Of a stretch of DNA of 35,712 nucleotides, positions 8,473 through 15,884 are shown one piece after another. Source of the DNA: Opitutaceae bacterium (GTDB lineage Bacteria > Verrucomicrobiota > Verrucomicrobiia > Opitutales > Opitutaceae); the NCBI GenBank assembly GCA_028280955.1, contig JANQKU010000275.1:1-35712 (forward strand). Direction: 5' to 3'. The position numbers and the translations under genes are program-made. The notes under the pieces are model-generated. The model did not search any database. It saw only the letters and a program-made list of their open reading frames with translations, and was not told the origin of the DNA. Numbering within the stretch: position 1 is the stretch's first letter; the number at the start of each line of letters is the position of its first letter.

Positions 8473-10914
8473 ATGAGAGATACTATATCCCTAAAACATA
8501 CCTTTATATCTCGCCTGTTCTGTTTGTTTGTTGGTGGCGCAGGTTTCATTTATGGAAGCCCATTGTTATCTGGTGCAGAGACATCCACGAAGGTAGAGGA
8601 AACAGATGACGTGATAACGATGCCGGAATTTGTAGTGAATACTGATGGCGATATGGATTATCGTGCGACATCAGCCTTAACGGCAACTCGTGTCAGTACT
8701 AAAATAGTTGATACTCCTCTTAATATACAGGTAGTGACCGTAGAATTTATAGAGGATCTAAATATAGATCGTATTGGGGAAGCGCTTCGTTATACCAGTG
8801 GTGCCGTCGAGGATATTCTTTTTGGTGACACAGGTAATATTCGGATTAGAGGGCAGGAGATTGGATCCCCTTTTCGCAATGGTTATCGCCGACGTCGATC
8901 GGTTGGCTTGGAAAACATTGAGCGTGTGGAAGTGATTAAAGGTCCTGCCAGTGTCTTTTTTGGTCAGGGAAATCCAGGGGGGATCGTCAATTACACGACA
9001 AAAAGACCCGAATTTATTAATGCTACCAGCGTTGAGCTCAAGTATGGCAGTGATAATTTCTTTAAAGCGGTATTAGACTCTCAATTTGCTCTTTCGAAAG
9101 ATGTTGGGATACGGATTATCGGAGCCCGAGAGGATAGTGAGGATTGGCGAGATTTTGAATCCAATGACATGAAGTATATTGATGCTTCAGTCAGGGCGGG
9201 GCTGGGAGATAGAGTGGAGCTCTTTGTTGAATTTGAATCTCGTCGCCAGAACATCAACGACGCATCTGTTTATCCCAATTACAATCCACTGTTTTTGGAC
9301 GATTATGCCAATCCACCTCAGGATGTGATCGATGCCTTTCGGAATGCCTCACGTCCTACTGATCAGGACGTCATCGATTATCTTCAGGGGCGTTGGTTAC
9401 TCAATGAGCGCAATTGGATGGCGGATTTACAGACAGCCCGTGGAGAATTTGCCCGGCCGTGGAGAGCAACGGAATTGGGTTTCTCTTTGCATCCCAGTGG
9501 CGCAGCCATGAATGTTGGCGGTCCCGATCTTTTTCAGGACAGAGATGGTGATAGTGCCACAGCCGAAATAACTTTTACGCCAACAGACTGGTTGACGGGA
9601 AGGATTGGGTACAACTGGTTTGATTCCTATTATGATGAATATGATACTCCCAGCCGGGTCCGTGGCGATGGCCTGCTTAATCTATCTCTGGCTCGGGGTC
9701 GTCCTTTTGCCAATACGGATGAGACATTCCAGCTTGATTTAGTCGCTGCTTTTGAAACAGGAGACGTAGAACATAAAGTTCTGTTCGGTGGAGAGTTTAT
9801 TAAAACGGAACAGGTTAGATACAATTATACGGTTGATTATAACCAGGTGACACCGGTACCGGATGGGATGGGCGGGACCTTAACTGGCAGAGATATCTTT
9901 CGTAATCACAATCCGTTTCTTCAACCACCGCTCGAGCTGAATTCCATTTTTACCACTCTTAATGAGATCGATAGAACATCAGCGGATACGACTGGGTACT
10001 ATATCACTCATCAAGCAACGCTCATAGATCAGCGTCTAAACACGATGCTGGGGGTTCGTTATGTGGATTTCGAGTCGGACTCCTTAGGCGGCATTGATGA
10101 AGCAGTCTTTAGCGGGGGTCTTAATTTTGAAGTGATCGACGGTTTCACTGTGTTTGGCAGTTATAGTGAGAACTTTATCCCTACGTTAAATCTGAGCGCT
10201 GGTGGACCGGGAGCGCTTCCTGAAGAGATCTTTTTGTTGCCACCGGAATCTGCAGCCGGATGGGATGTCGGTGTTAAAACTGATTGGAAGGATAACACGA
10301 TATCGGGAACAATCAGCGTGTTTGAGTTGGAACGTCAAAACATCGCCCGGAACGCCGTTGAAAAGCGTGAGACCGACCCACGGAATAACGATGCTGATCC
10401 TAATAATGATGTTACTTTCCGATCTGCTGGAGGTCTAGAGCGTTCTCAGGGAATTGAATTGGATCTGACATGGACTCCAAGTCGGAATTACCAAGCGCTG
10501 CTGGCTTATTCCTATTTGTGGGAAGCTAAACTGGTATCGGATCCCAATTACGTCCCGGGAACTTTAGATCATTTCATCCAGATTGGTCGCCGTCTCCGCA
10601 CGACTCCGGAACATACGTTTAGTTTCTTTAATCGTTATAAGTTTACGGAAGGAGCTTTAAAGGGTCTTTCGATTGGGGCAGGTGCTCGTTACACAAGTGA
10701 GCACGGACCGCTTAATCATAATGCTCAATTTAATATTATCAACGAATCTTCAATTGTCGTGGATGCATTTGTTAAATACAGTACCAAAGTATTTGATCAT
10801 GACACAGAGTTTAAGCTCAATGTTGAGAATGTGACGGATGAGTTCTACATTATAGGGAATCGATCAGCAGGAGATCCCCGGAAGTTCTACTTTACTGTTA
10901 AAACTTTTTTCTGA
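8473..10914 (+). CDS. TonB-dependent outer-membrane receptor
   Basis: An 813-residue TonB-dependent receptor. The signal region covers about residues 1-35. It is followed by the acidic stretch VEETDDVITMPEFVV, whose MPEFVV segment resembles the TonB-box region typical of Opitutae receptors. The plug domain runs from about 70 to 185 (TRVSTKIVDTPLNIQVVT; VEVIKGPASVFFGQGNPGG). A 22-strand barrel ends in NVTDEFYIIGNRS and a terminal Phe (KTFF), as in outer-membrane proteins. The plug resembles siderophore-type receptors (IKGPASVFFG), but the surrounding genes suggest oligosaccharide uptake. There is no SusD partner, as is usual outside Bacteroidota. No Shine-Dalgarno sequence precedes the ATG. 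It has its own promoter and a strong terminator, so it is probably monocistronic. Confidence 0.93.
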   Translation: MRDTISLKHTFISRLFCLFVGGAGFIYGSPLLSGAETSTKVEETDDVITMPEFVVNTDGDMDYRATSALTATRVSTKIVDTPLNIQVVTVEFIEDLNIDRIGEALRYTSGAVEDILFGDTGNIRIRGQEIGSPFRNGYRRRRSVGLENIERVEVIKGPASVFFGQGNPGGIVNYTTKRPEFINATSVELKYGSDNFFKAVLDSQFALSKDVGIRIIGAREDSEDWRDFESNDMKYIDASVRAGLGDRVELFVEFESRRQNINDASVYPNYNPLFLDDYANPPQDVIDAFRNASRPTDQDVIDYLQGRWLLNERNWMADLQTARGEFARPWRATELGFSLHPSGAAMNVGGPDLFQDRDGDSATAEITFTPTDWLTGRIGYNWFDSYYDEYDTPSRVRGDGLLNLSLARGRPFANTDETFQLDLVAAFETGDVEHKVLFGGEFIKTEQVRYNYTVDYNQVTPVPDGMGGTLTGRDIFRNHNPFLQPPLELNSIFTTLNEIDRTSADTTGYYITHQATLIDQRLNTMLGVRYVDFESDSLGGIDEAVFSGGLNFEVIDGFTVFGSYSENFIPTLNLSAGGPGALPEEIFLLPPESAAGWDVGVKTDWKDNTISGTISVFELERQNIARNAVEKRETDPRNNDADPNNDVTFRSAGGLERSQGIELDLTWTPSRNYQALLAYSYLWEAKLVSDPNYVPGTLDHFIQIGRRLRTTPEHTFSFFNRYKFTEGALKGLSIGAGARYTSEHGPLNHNAQFNIINESSIVVDAFVKYSTKVFDHDTEFKLNVENVTDEFYIIGNRSAGDPRKFYFTVKTFF

Positions 10915-10934
10915 CACCCCCTCTGACTGATTCG

Positions 10935-10969
10935 AAATCCTGTCGTTCATTTGAGCGACAGGATTTTTT
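10935..10969 (+). terminator. Rho-independent terminator after TonB receptor
   Basis: AAATCCTGTCG (10935-10945) pairs perfectly with CGACAGGATTT (10956-10966) around a 10-base loop and runs into a T tract (10964-10969). It lies 21 bases after the receptor stop. The 189 bases from here to the convergent sulfotransferase stop contain no recognisable gene. Confidence 0.93.
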
Positions 10970-11158
10970 GTCGGCTTATTTCCCTTAAAGGCCTGAGTAT
11001 AACATTTACTATTGGGATGAAAAAGAATGGTTTGGTTGAAAAAGTTTGAGGTTTTCCTTTGTGTATTTGAAACCTTAACCAGCTATTTGTTTTGGCCTAT
11101 GTTGAGGGCTGGTAATAGATTGATAATCTTTTCAAGATGCCGAGTTGTAGGGCATATC

Positions 11159-11944
11159 TTAAATACCAAAACGGTTTAAATCAATGTGTGAATAATAATC
11201 GTGAAGTCGTTGAATGCGGTTCTTCTGATCATTTGTCAGTAAGTTTATCCCTCGACCTGAGACTGCTTTATTTCGACGTGTCTTCATCCCAGCGACCTTG
11301 GTCAGTGTTTTCATGATTTCTTCATCGGATTTCGTTTCTCCGACAAAGTTTAAAATACGATGTAGCTCATGTTCTGGATCTCGCCTCAAATCTTCATAGC
11401 GGACACAATGTAAAGGAATTTGTTTTACAGAAGCCCAGCTGACATAAAAATTGAAATACCATGGGAGTGCTAGATCGATTAGAAAATCTATCTGTGCTTT
11501 AGGATCCAGTTTACGGTAAGTATTGTCAGCGAAAACAATTGGAGAAATCGTTTTAAAATTTACGAAATGATCTCGGTAACTCGCAATGGAGTCGGCAAGA
11601 TTACGACTGAGAATGATTGTTTTTACCTGACATTTCTCAATGAATTTGAGCGTGGCTCTAGACGCGCGAAGGTGTTGGTGTGGTGTAAACAAATTGATGT
11701 CGGTATCTGATAACATGGGACGCCAATCAATTTCTTGTTCGCGGCGTTCGGTATCGGGTAGCAACGGCTTCGCTTTCCATTGTAACAGCTCTTCGATAAG
11801 CGTCCCTAGCCAGGTTGAGCCAGACTTGGGGGGCGCCACCAACAGAAGATGTTTTCGGGTGGGAGAAATTTTACCTGCGATATGCTCGTCTGATAGCAGT
11901 GACGGTTCGTTGGATAATGTATGATTTGATGGGGTAGCGATCAT
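11159..11944 (-). CDS. PAPS-dependent sulfotransferase-like protein
   Basis: A 261-residue sulfotransferase-fold protein. The 5'-phosphosulfate loop is APPKSGSTWLGTL (37-49), matching PKSGTTW. The 3'-phosphate-binding segment is ILSRNLADSIASY (111-123). Near the C-terminus NKAVSGRGINLL takes the place of the RKGxxGDWKN motif. HQHLRAS (89-95) is where cytosolic sulfotransferases place the catalytic His. No signal peptide is present. Such enzymes transfer sulfate from PAPS to a hydroxyl or amine. It is the last gene of minus operon 2, 28 bases after the GH88 gene, and its presence in a desulfating locus is unusual. The acceptor is unknown; it may also be a P-loop relative without PAPS activity. 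Confidence 0.8.
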   Translation of the reverse strand: MIATPSNHTLSNEPSLLSDEHIAGKISPTRKHLLLVAPPKSGSTWLGTLIEELLQWKAKPLLPDTERREQEIDWRPMLSDTDINLFTPHQHLRASRATLKFIEKCQVKTIILSRNLADSIASYRDHFVNFKTISPIVFADNTYRKLDPKAQIDFLIDLALPWYFNFYVSWASVKQIPLHCVRYEDLRRDPEHELHRILNFVGETKSDEEIMKTLTKVAGMKTRRNKAVSGRGINLLTNDQKNRIQRLHDYYSHIDLNRFGI

Positions 11945-11972
11945 AAAGATAGAGGTAGTGGTTTAATAGTCG

Positions 11973-13133
11973 TTAAGGGTCTGTTAATTTAAAGTAGCGA
12001 TAGAGCGCTTCCATGAGATGGTAGGACCCCCAGATGAGTTCATGTTGTGTCGCCGATCGGATCGGTTGAAAAAAACATCCGTCCAAAAGTCTTCCTGGAG
12101 GAGCATTCTTGCTATCTGTCAGAGAGTGTTGAATGAGAGAATTGGCGAGCTTACGTCCTTGATCGACGTAGTGGCGTTTGCGTTTAGAGTCTCCTTGGCC
12201 TTGGCTCTGTCGTAATAAACCAGAAATGATAATGGCTGCTGCCGAACTATCGAGTTCGGCTTGTTGAGCATTGGGTGCGAGGTAGTCATACGGAGGGATG
12301 CCGTGATCGGAAGAATGAGAGAAGTGGAACGCAAGTAATTGGTCGAGAGCATCGGCGTAGCGTTCAATGCCAGTGTATTCGTAGGCCAATGACAGACCTG
12401 CAATACACCAAGCCTGCCCTCGGGACCAGCAACCATGAATCCGGTGATGCCCTTGTAAATTAAAACCCCAGAGTGGTTTTCCATTGGCAGGGTCAAAACG
12501 AATCAATTGTATCGTGCTGCCTTCTGGCGATACGAACCACTCGAGAGTCTTATCAACGTGAGATAAGGCTGTAGTATAAAATCGTTTGTCACCCGTCCTC
12601 TGCGCTGCGTCCCAGAGAGGCAATAAGGCGACATAGATGGTATCGATGGCAACGCTGGTGTCCGAATGCACATGATCATCGTGGTTAAAGACGACATCTT
12701 TGCCGACGGCTTTTACATTTGCATCAACCCCTACTGGGATTTGTCCTGCCAAAGGGTTAAAGGTTGTGAGGAGAAAATGAGCGGCCTCAAGGCTTAGATT
12801 GCGTTGCCATTCTTCATCGGAAATAGGATAAGAGCAGGAGCCGATTCGGTAACGAACCATTCCTTCAAAGATACTTTTTTTAAGGGGAGCTGTTTTCCAG
12901 GATTCGGCAATCTGTTGAGCCGCATTACGAAAACGGGTTTCTCCGCTGATGTGATAGGCCATCCATAACATATGTATCCAGTCTCCGGCGCACCATTGTG
13001 GCTCGTCGTCTGTCTGCCATTCCCCGGTTTTGGGGTCCGCGATATAAGGATAGCGATGCCCAACTTGATCGAGGGTAGAACCTACCCGTGCGACCAACCG
13101 AGTCAGGCCTTTTTGAAGAATTTCATCCGTCAT
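11973..13133 (-). CDS. GH88 unsaturated glucuronyl hydrolase-like enzyme
   Basis: A 386-residue alpha6/alpha6-barrel enzyme of glycoside hydrolase family 88. Landmarks are AGDWIHMLWMAY (49-60), AIDTIYVALLPLWDAA (162-177), with Asp164 at the position of the UGL catalytic acid, SRGQAW (237-242), DSSAAA (295-300), and HELIWGSYHLMEAL near the C-terminus. The family hydrates and removes the 4,5-unsaturated uronic acid left by polysaccharide lyases, giving a keto sugar that feeds 2-keto-3-deoxygluconate metabolism. The start at 13133 is preferred over 13199: GGAGG lies 9 bases upstream and it leaves one base after the preceding stop. There is no signal peptide, so cleavage is probably cytoplasmic, after import. 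Confidence 0.88.
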   Translation of the reverse strand: MTDEILQKGLTRLVARVGSTLDQVGHRYPYIADPKTGEWQTDDEPQWCAGDWIHMLWMAYHISGETRFRNAAQQIAESWKTAPLKKSIFEGMVRYRIGSCSYPISDEEWQRNLSLEAAHFLLTTFNPLAGQIPVGVDANVKAVGKDVVFNHDDHVHSDTSVAIDTIYVALLPLWDAAQRTGDKRFYTTALSHVDKTLEWFVSPEGSTIQLIRFDPANGKPLWGFNLQGHHRIHGCWSRGQAWCIAGLSLAYEYTGIERYADALDQLLAFHFSHSSDHGIPPYDYLAPNAQQAELDSSAAAIIISGLLRQSQGQGDSKRKRHYVDQGRKLANSLIQHSLTDSKNAPPGRLLDGCFFQPIRSATQHELIWGSYHLMEALYRYFKLTDP

Positions 13134-13134
13134 T

Positions 13135-14313
13135 TTAAAGATCCTCCGGGCGGCCGTAGCGGTTGGTTTGGAAAGAGGAAGAATCAAATTCGATACCAAA
13201 CCCGGGTTGTTTTCCTAAGGTTACTGTTCCGTTTTGTGGAACGGGGCCCGTTTTGATAAAATTGGGTAGTACGGTTGGATCTTCTTCATCGAAGAACATA
13301 AATTCGGCGCGATCAGCATTCATATCGGCCATGGTCATGTGATAACCGTAAGCACCAAGAAGTCCATGATAGATGACTGGGAGATCAAAGGCGGCAGCGA
13401 GTTGGGCAATCTTGGTGACTTCTGAAATGCCGCCACTGAAGATCGGGCATGGTTGCAGGATATCGGGAATACTTTTTTCAAGGAGCCGCATAAATCCCCA
13501 ACGAGTTTGTTCTAAATTTCCGACCGCAATTTTGATGGGATAAGCATGCTTTTTAAGGATTTGATAATTTCGGAGATCGTCTGGAAGTAACGCATCTTCA
13601 ATCCAGTAGGGATGGAGGGGTTTGACGGCTTCGATAAAACGAAGGGCATAGGTGAGGTCCCATGAATTATAGCGGGCATCACATTCAATCATGAGATCCA
13701 TCCCTTCAGGGAGGCTTTCACGTGCTTGCCGAACGATTTCAAGGTTTCGTTTGAATCCCTGGTCTCCATCGGAAGGGCCTTTAGTCATAACCACCTTTAC
13801 TCCGGTGAAGCCATGACGTGCACAAACAGCAGCGTTGTTGGTTGTACCGTAGATTTTTATTTTTTCTCGGGTACCTCCGCCAAGAAGTCGGTAGACAGGC
13901 TCTTCCAGGAGTTTGCCTTTCAAGTCCCATAGAGCCGTGTCTACGGCTCCCAATGCATGAATAGCCGAGCCATGCCGCCCATAGGGTAAACAGATGCGGT
14001 AGAGATGATGCCAGATTCTTTCCGTATCGAATGGGCTTTGACCGATGAGTAATTCTTTGAAGGCATTTTCGACAATTATTTTGGCAGATTCTCCCACTTT
14101 CCCGGGAGAGAAACCTGAGAGGCCGTCTTCTGTAATGATTTCGACCAGATAAGTATCGTAGAAGAGATTCTTTGTTTTGGTAATGCGACCGTTGAGTGGG
14201 CATTTGGGCGTGTATCCCACTTCGCGAACAAATTTAACCGGATTGCGTGGTGGTAGGGTTCCCGGGAGACGATGGACGACAAGATCAGCGATTCGAGAGT
14301 TGTTCATTGTCAT
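13135..14313 (-). CDS. L-rhamnonate dehydratase-like enolase-superfamily enzyme
   Basis: A 392-residue mandelate racemase-subgroup enzyme. It follows RhmD closely in several segments: GSAIHALGAVDTALWDLKGK (115-134), PYWIEDALLPDDL (235-247), the TRWGF block and PVIYHGLLGAYGYH (312-325). RhmD dehydrates L-rhamnonate to 2-keto-3-deoxy-L-rhamnonate. Metal ligands align as Asp212, Glu239 and, unusually, Asn266 (IAVGN) where RhmD has Glu in TGE; His316 is the likely base. ATG 14313 is preferred because homology starts there; the ORF upstream of it overlaps the SDR gene. Pairing with that SDR suggests the non-phosphorylative deoxysugar route, though the substrate could be another 6-deoxy aldonate. 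Confidence 0.82.
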   Translation of the reverse strand: MTMNNSRIADLVVHRLPGTLPPRNPVKFVREVGYTPKCPLNGRITKTKNLFYDTYLVEIITEDGLSGFSPGKVGESAKIIVENAFKELLIGQSPFDTERIWHHLYRICLPYGRHGSAIHALGAVDTALWDLKGKLLEEPVYRLLGGGTREKIKIYGTTNNAAVCARHGFTGVKVVMTKGPSDGDQGFKRNLEIVRQARESLPEGMDLMIECDARYNSWDLTYALRFIEAVKPLHPYWIEDALLPDDLRNYQILKKHAYPIKIAVGNLEQTRWGFMRLLEKSIPDILQPCPIFSGGISEVTKIAQLAAAFDLPVIYHGLLGAYGYHMTMADMNADRAEFMFFDEEDPTVLPNFIKTGPVPQNGTVTLGKQPGFGIEFDSSSFQTNRYGRPEDL

Positions 14314-14320
14314 TAGTTCG

Positions 14321-15046
14321 CTAATACACAGCTCTCCCTCCGGAGAGATCAAAAGTGAAGCCAGTCGTGAAGCTTGCTTCTGGGGATAGCGCGAAGGTGA
14401 CGAGGTGAACAAATTCGTCGAGAGTGCCGCAGCGTTTCATTGGAATCTTGTCGGTCATGTATTTGATCTGTGCTTTCGGTAGAGCGGCAACCATGGGTGT
14501 GCGAATAACTGCGGGAGCAACCGCATTGATTGTGATGCCGGTTTCGGCGTATTCTTTACCCGCGGCTTTGGTCATGCCAATGACTGCGGCTTTGGAAGCA
14601 GAGTAGGCGAGCATTCCGGCGTTGCCATCTTTACCCGCGATAGAGGCAACATTGAGGATTCGGCCGAATTGCTGTTTTTTCATGATGGGAAGCACGGCTT
14701 TCATCATGTGGAAAATAGCAAAGACATTGATGCGAAACACTTGCTCAAAATCTTCGCTTTCTACTTCATTGGTGAGTCGGTTTGTTTGTCCGGTGATCCC
14801 GGCGCAGTTGACCAAGGCATCGACCGTGGACCATTTTGCATCAGTCACCGAAAGTGTTTTTTTGGCAGCGTCTGGGTTTGTCAGGTCAGCGGTTACATAG
14901 AGATGTTCTCCCCCTAATTTTTTGCGCAGACGTTGTAGCGCTGTATCGTTGTGATCGACCAGGCAAATTTTATGGCCGAGTTTGGTTAAATGGAGGGTGA
15001 GGGCTTCGCCCAAACCACTCGCTGCTCCTGTAATGATACAATTCAT
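14321..15046 (-). CDS. Short-chain dehydrogenase, possibly 2-keto-3-deoxy-sugar-acid dehydrogenase
   Basis: A 241-residue SDR. TGAASGLG (6-13) binds NAD(P), NCAG is at 80-83, and the catalytic residues are Ser135, Tyr148 and Lys152 (AYSASKAAVIG). The segment SIAGKDGNAGMLAYSASK resembles 2-keto-3-deoxy-L-rhamnonate/fuconate dehydrogenases from memory of that family; FabG-like enzymes share much of it. The chain ends FDLSGGRAVY. The start at 15046 is chosen because the Rossmann strand begins there and GAGG lies 9 bases upstream; it follows the previous stop by 4 bases. The gene is 7 bases before the RhmD-like dehydratase, so oxidation of that enzyme's product is the natural inference. Confidence 0.88.
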   Translation of the reverse strand: MNCIITGAASGLGEALTLHLTKLGHKICLVDHNDTALQRLRKKLGGEHLYVTADLTNPDAAKKTLSVTDAKWSTVDALVNCAGITGQTNRLTNEVESEDFEQVFRINVFAIFHMMKAVLPIMKKQQFGRILNVASIAGKDGNAGMLAYSASKAAVIGMTKAAGKEYAETGITINAVAPAVIRTPMVAALPKAQIKYMTDKIPMKRCGTLDEFVHLVTFALSPEASFTTGFTFDLSGGRAVY

Positions 15047-15050
15047 AAAT

Positions 15051-15884
15051 TTAATCCTCGATAATGATGCCGGCTGGATGCCGGGTGAAGACTTCTCGAT
15101 CGAATGCTGGTATGATATGATAATTTTCCCGAATGGCTCGTTGTCGGGCTCGGTAAAAGTCATCGACAGAGTGGATCCAGCCGGGGGGAATGTTTTCGGT
15201 GATACTGCGATAGGTGAAGAATGTGTCGCTGTAGCAATAAGTCTGGTCTTTCCCATGGATAATGAGTCCCAGGCTTCCATGATGATGCCCTCCAGCCCTA
15301 AAAACTTTAAGACCGGGAACGATTACATCTTCATCTTCGAGCAGGTATACCCGATCAGCCACATCGTAAAGGAGCCAACGATGCGTATCGCGAGGAAGAA
15401 TAAAGTCTCGTTGAGGAACAGGAGCACCAGGTGAAGGGGCGTGAAAGTCTATCCATTCTGTTCGACCAAGGTAAATTTTTGCGTTGGGAAAAGATTGTAT
15501 GTGGCCAGTGCTATAAGGGCCGAGGCAACCGAGTATGACATGGGCAATCTCATGAGGTTTGATGCCGACTGTTTCCAATTGAGCTAAGGTCTTCCATTGA
15601 CCCTCTCGTTCCAGAACGGCTTCGGAATGAATATTGGCGGCGAAACGATTGCGGATAGAGGTGACGTCATCTGGAAATCCGGTGTTGACCAGAATCCATT
15701 CCCCGTTGAGACGCAACAGAGCGAATGTATAGATGAGATCGGTCCACTTCTGAAATCCTCTCTGAAGGAAAACGCCTGTTTGAGGTATGCGGAGCATAGA
15801 GCCCGCGAGGAAAAGGCGGAAGTATTCAGCATTTTCAGAGGAGGAGATAAGCGTTTCAGATATAGATTCGGATCGCTTAGTCAT
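15051..15884 (-). CDS. Metallo-beta-lactamase-fold protein lacking the HxHxDH motif
   Basis: A 277-residue MBL-fold protein resembling the N-acyl-homoserine-lactonase branch: RLNGEWILVNTGFP, then EIAHVILGCLGPYSTGHIQ, FPNAKIYLGRTEW, VFRAGGHHHGSLGL and YCYSDTFF. The strand that should carry THxHxDH reads GCLGPYSTGH, so all four ligands are gone, while the later His (AGGHHHGS) and Asp (YSD) remain. The dinuclear zinc site is therefore probably absent or rebuilt. Lactone hydrolysis, binding or a new activity are all possible. ATG 15884 overlaps the transporter stop by 8 bases; an in-frame TTG at 15914 is the alternative. It sits between the transporter and the sugar-acid enzymes. Confidence 0.8.
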   Translation of the reverse strand: MTKRSESISETLISSSENAEYFRLFLAGSMLRIPQTGVFLQRGFQKWTDLIYTFALLRLNGEWILVNTGFPDDVTSIRNRFAANIHSEAVLEREGQWKTLAQLETVGIKPHEIAHVILGCLGPYSTGHIQSFPNAKIYLGRTEWIDFHAPSPGAPVPQRDFILPRDTHRWLLYDVADRVYLLEDEDVIVPGLKVFRAGGHHHGSLGLIIHGKDQTYCYSDTFFTYRSITENIPPGWIHSVDDFYRARQRAIRENYHIIPAFDREVFTRHPAGIIIED

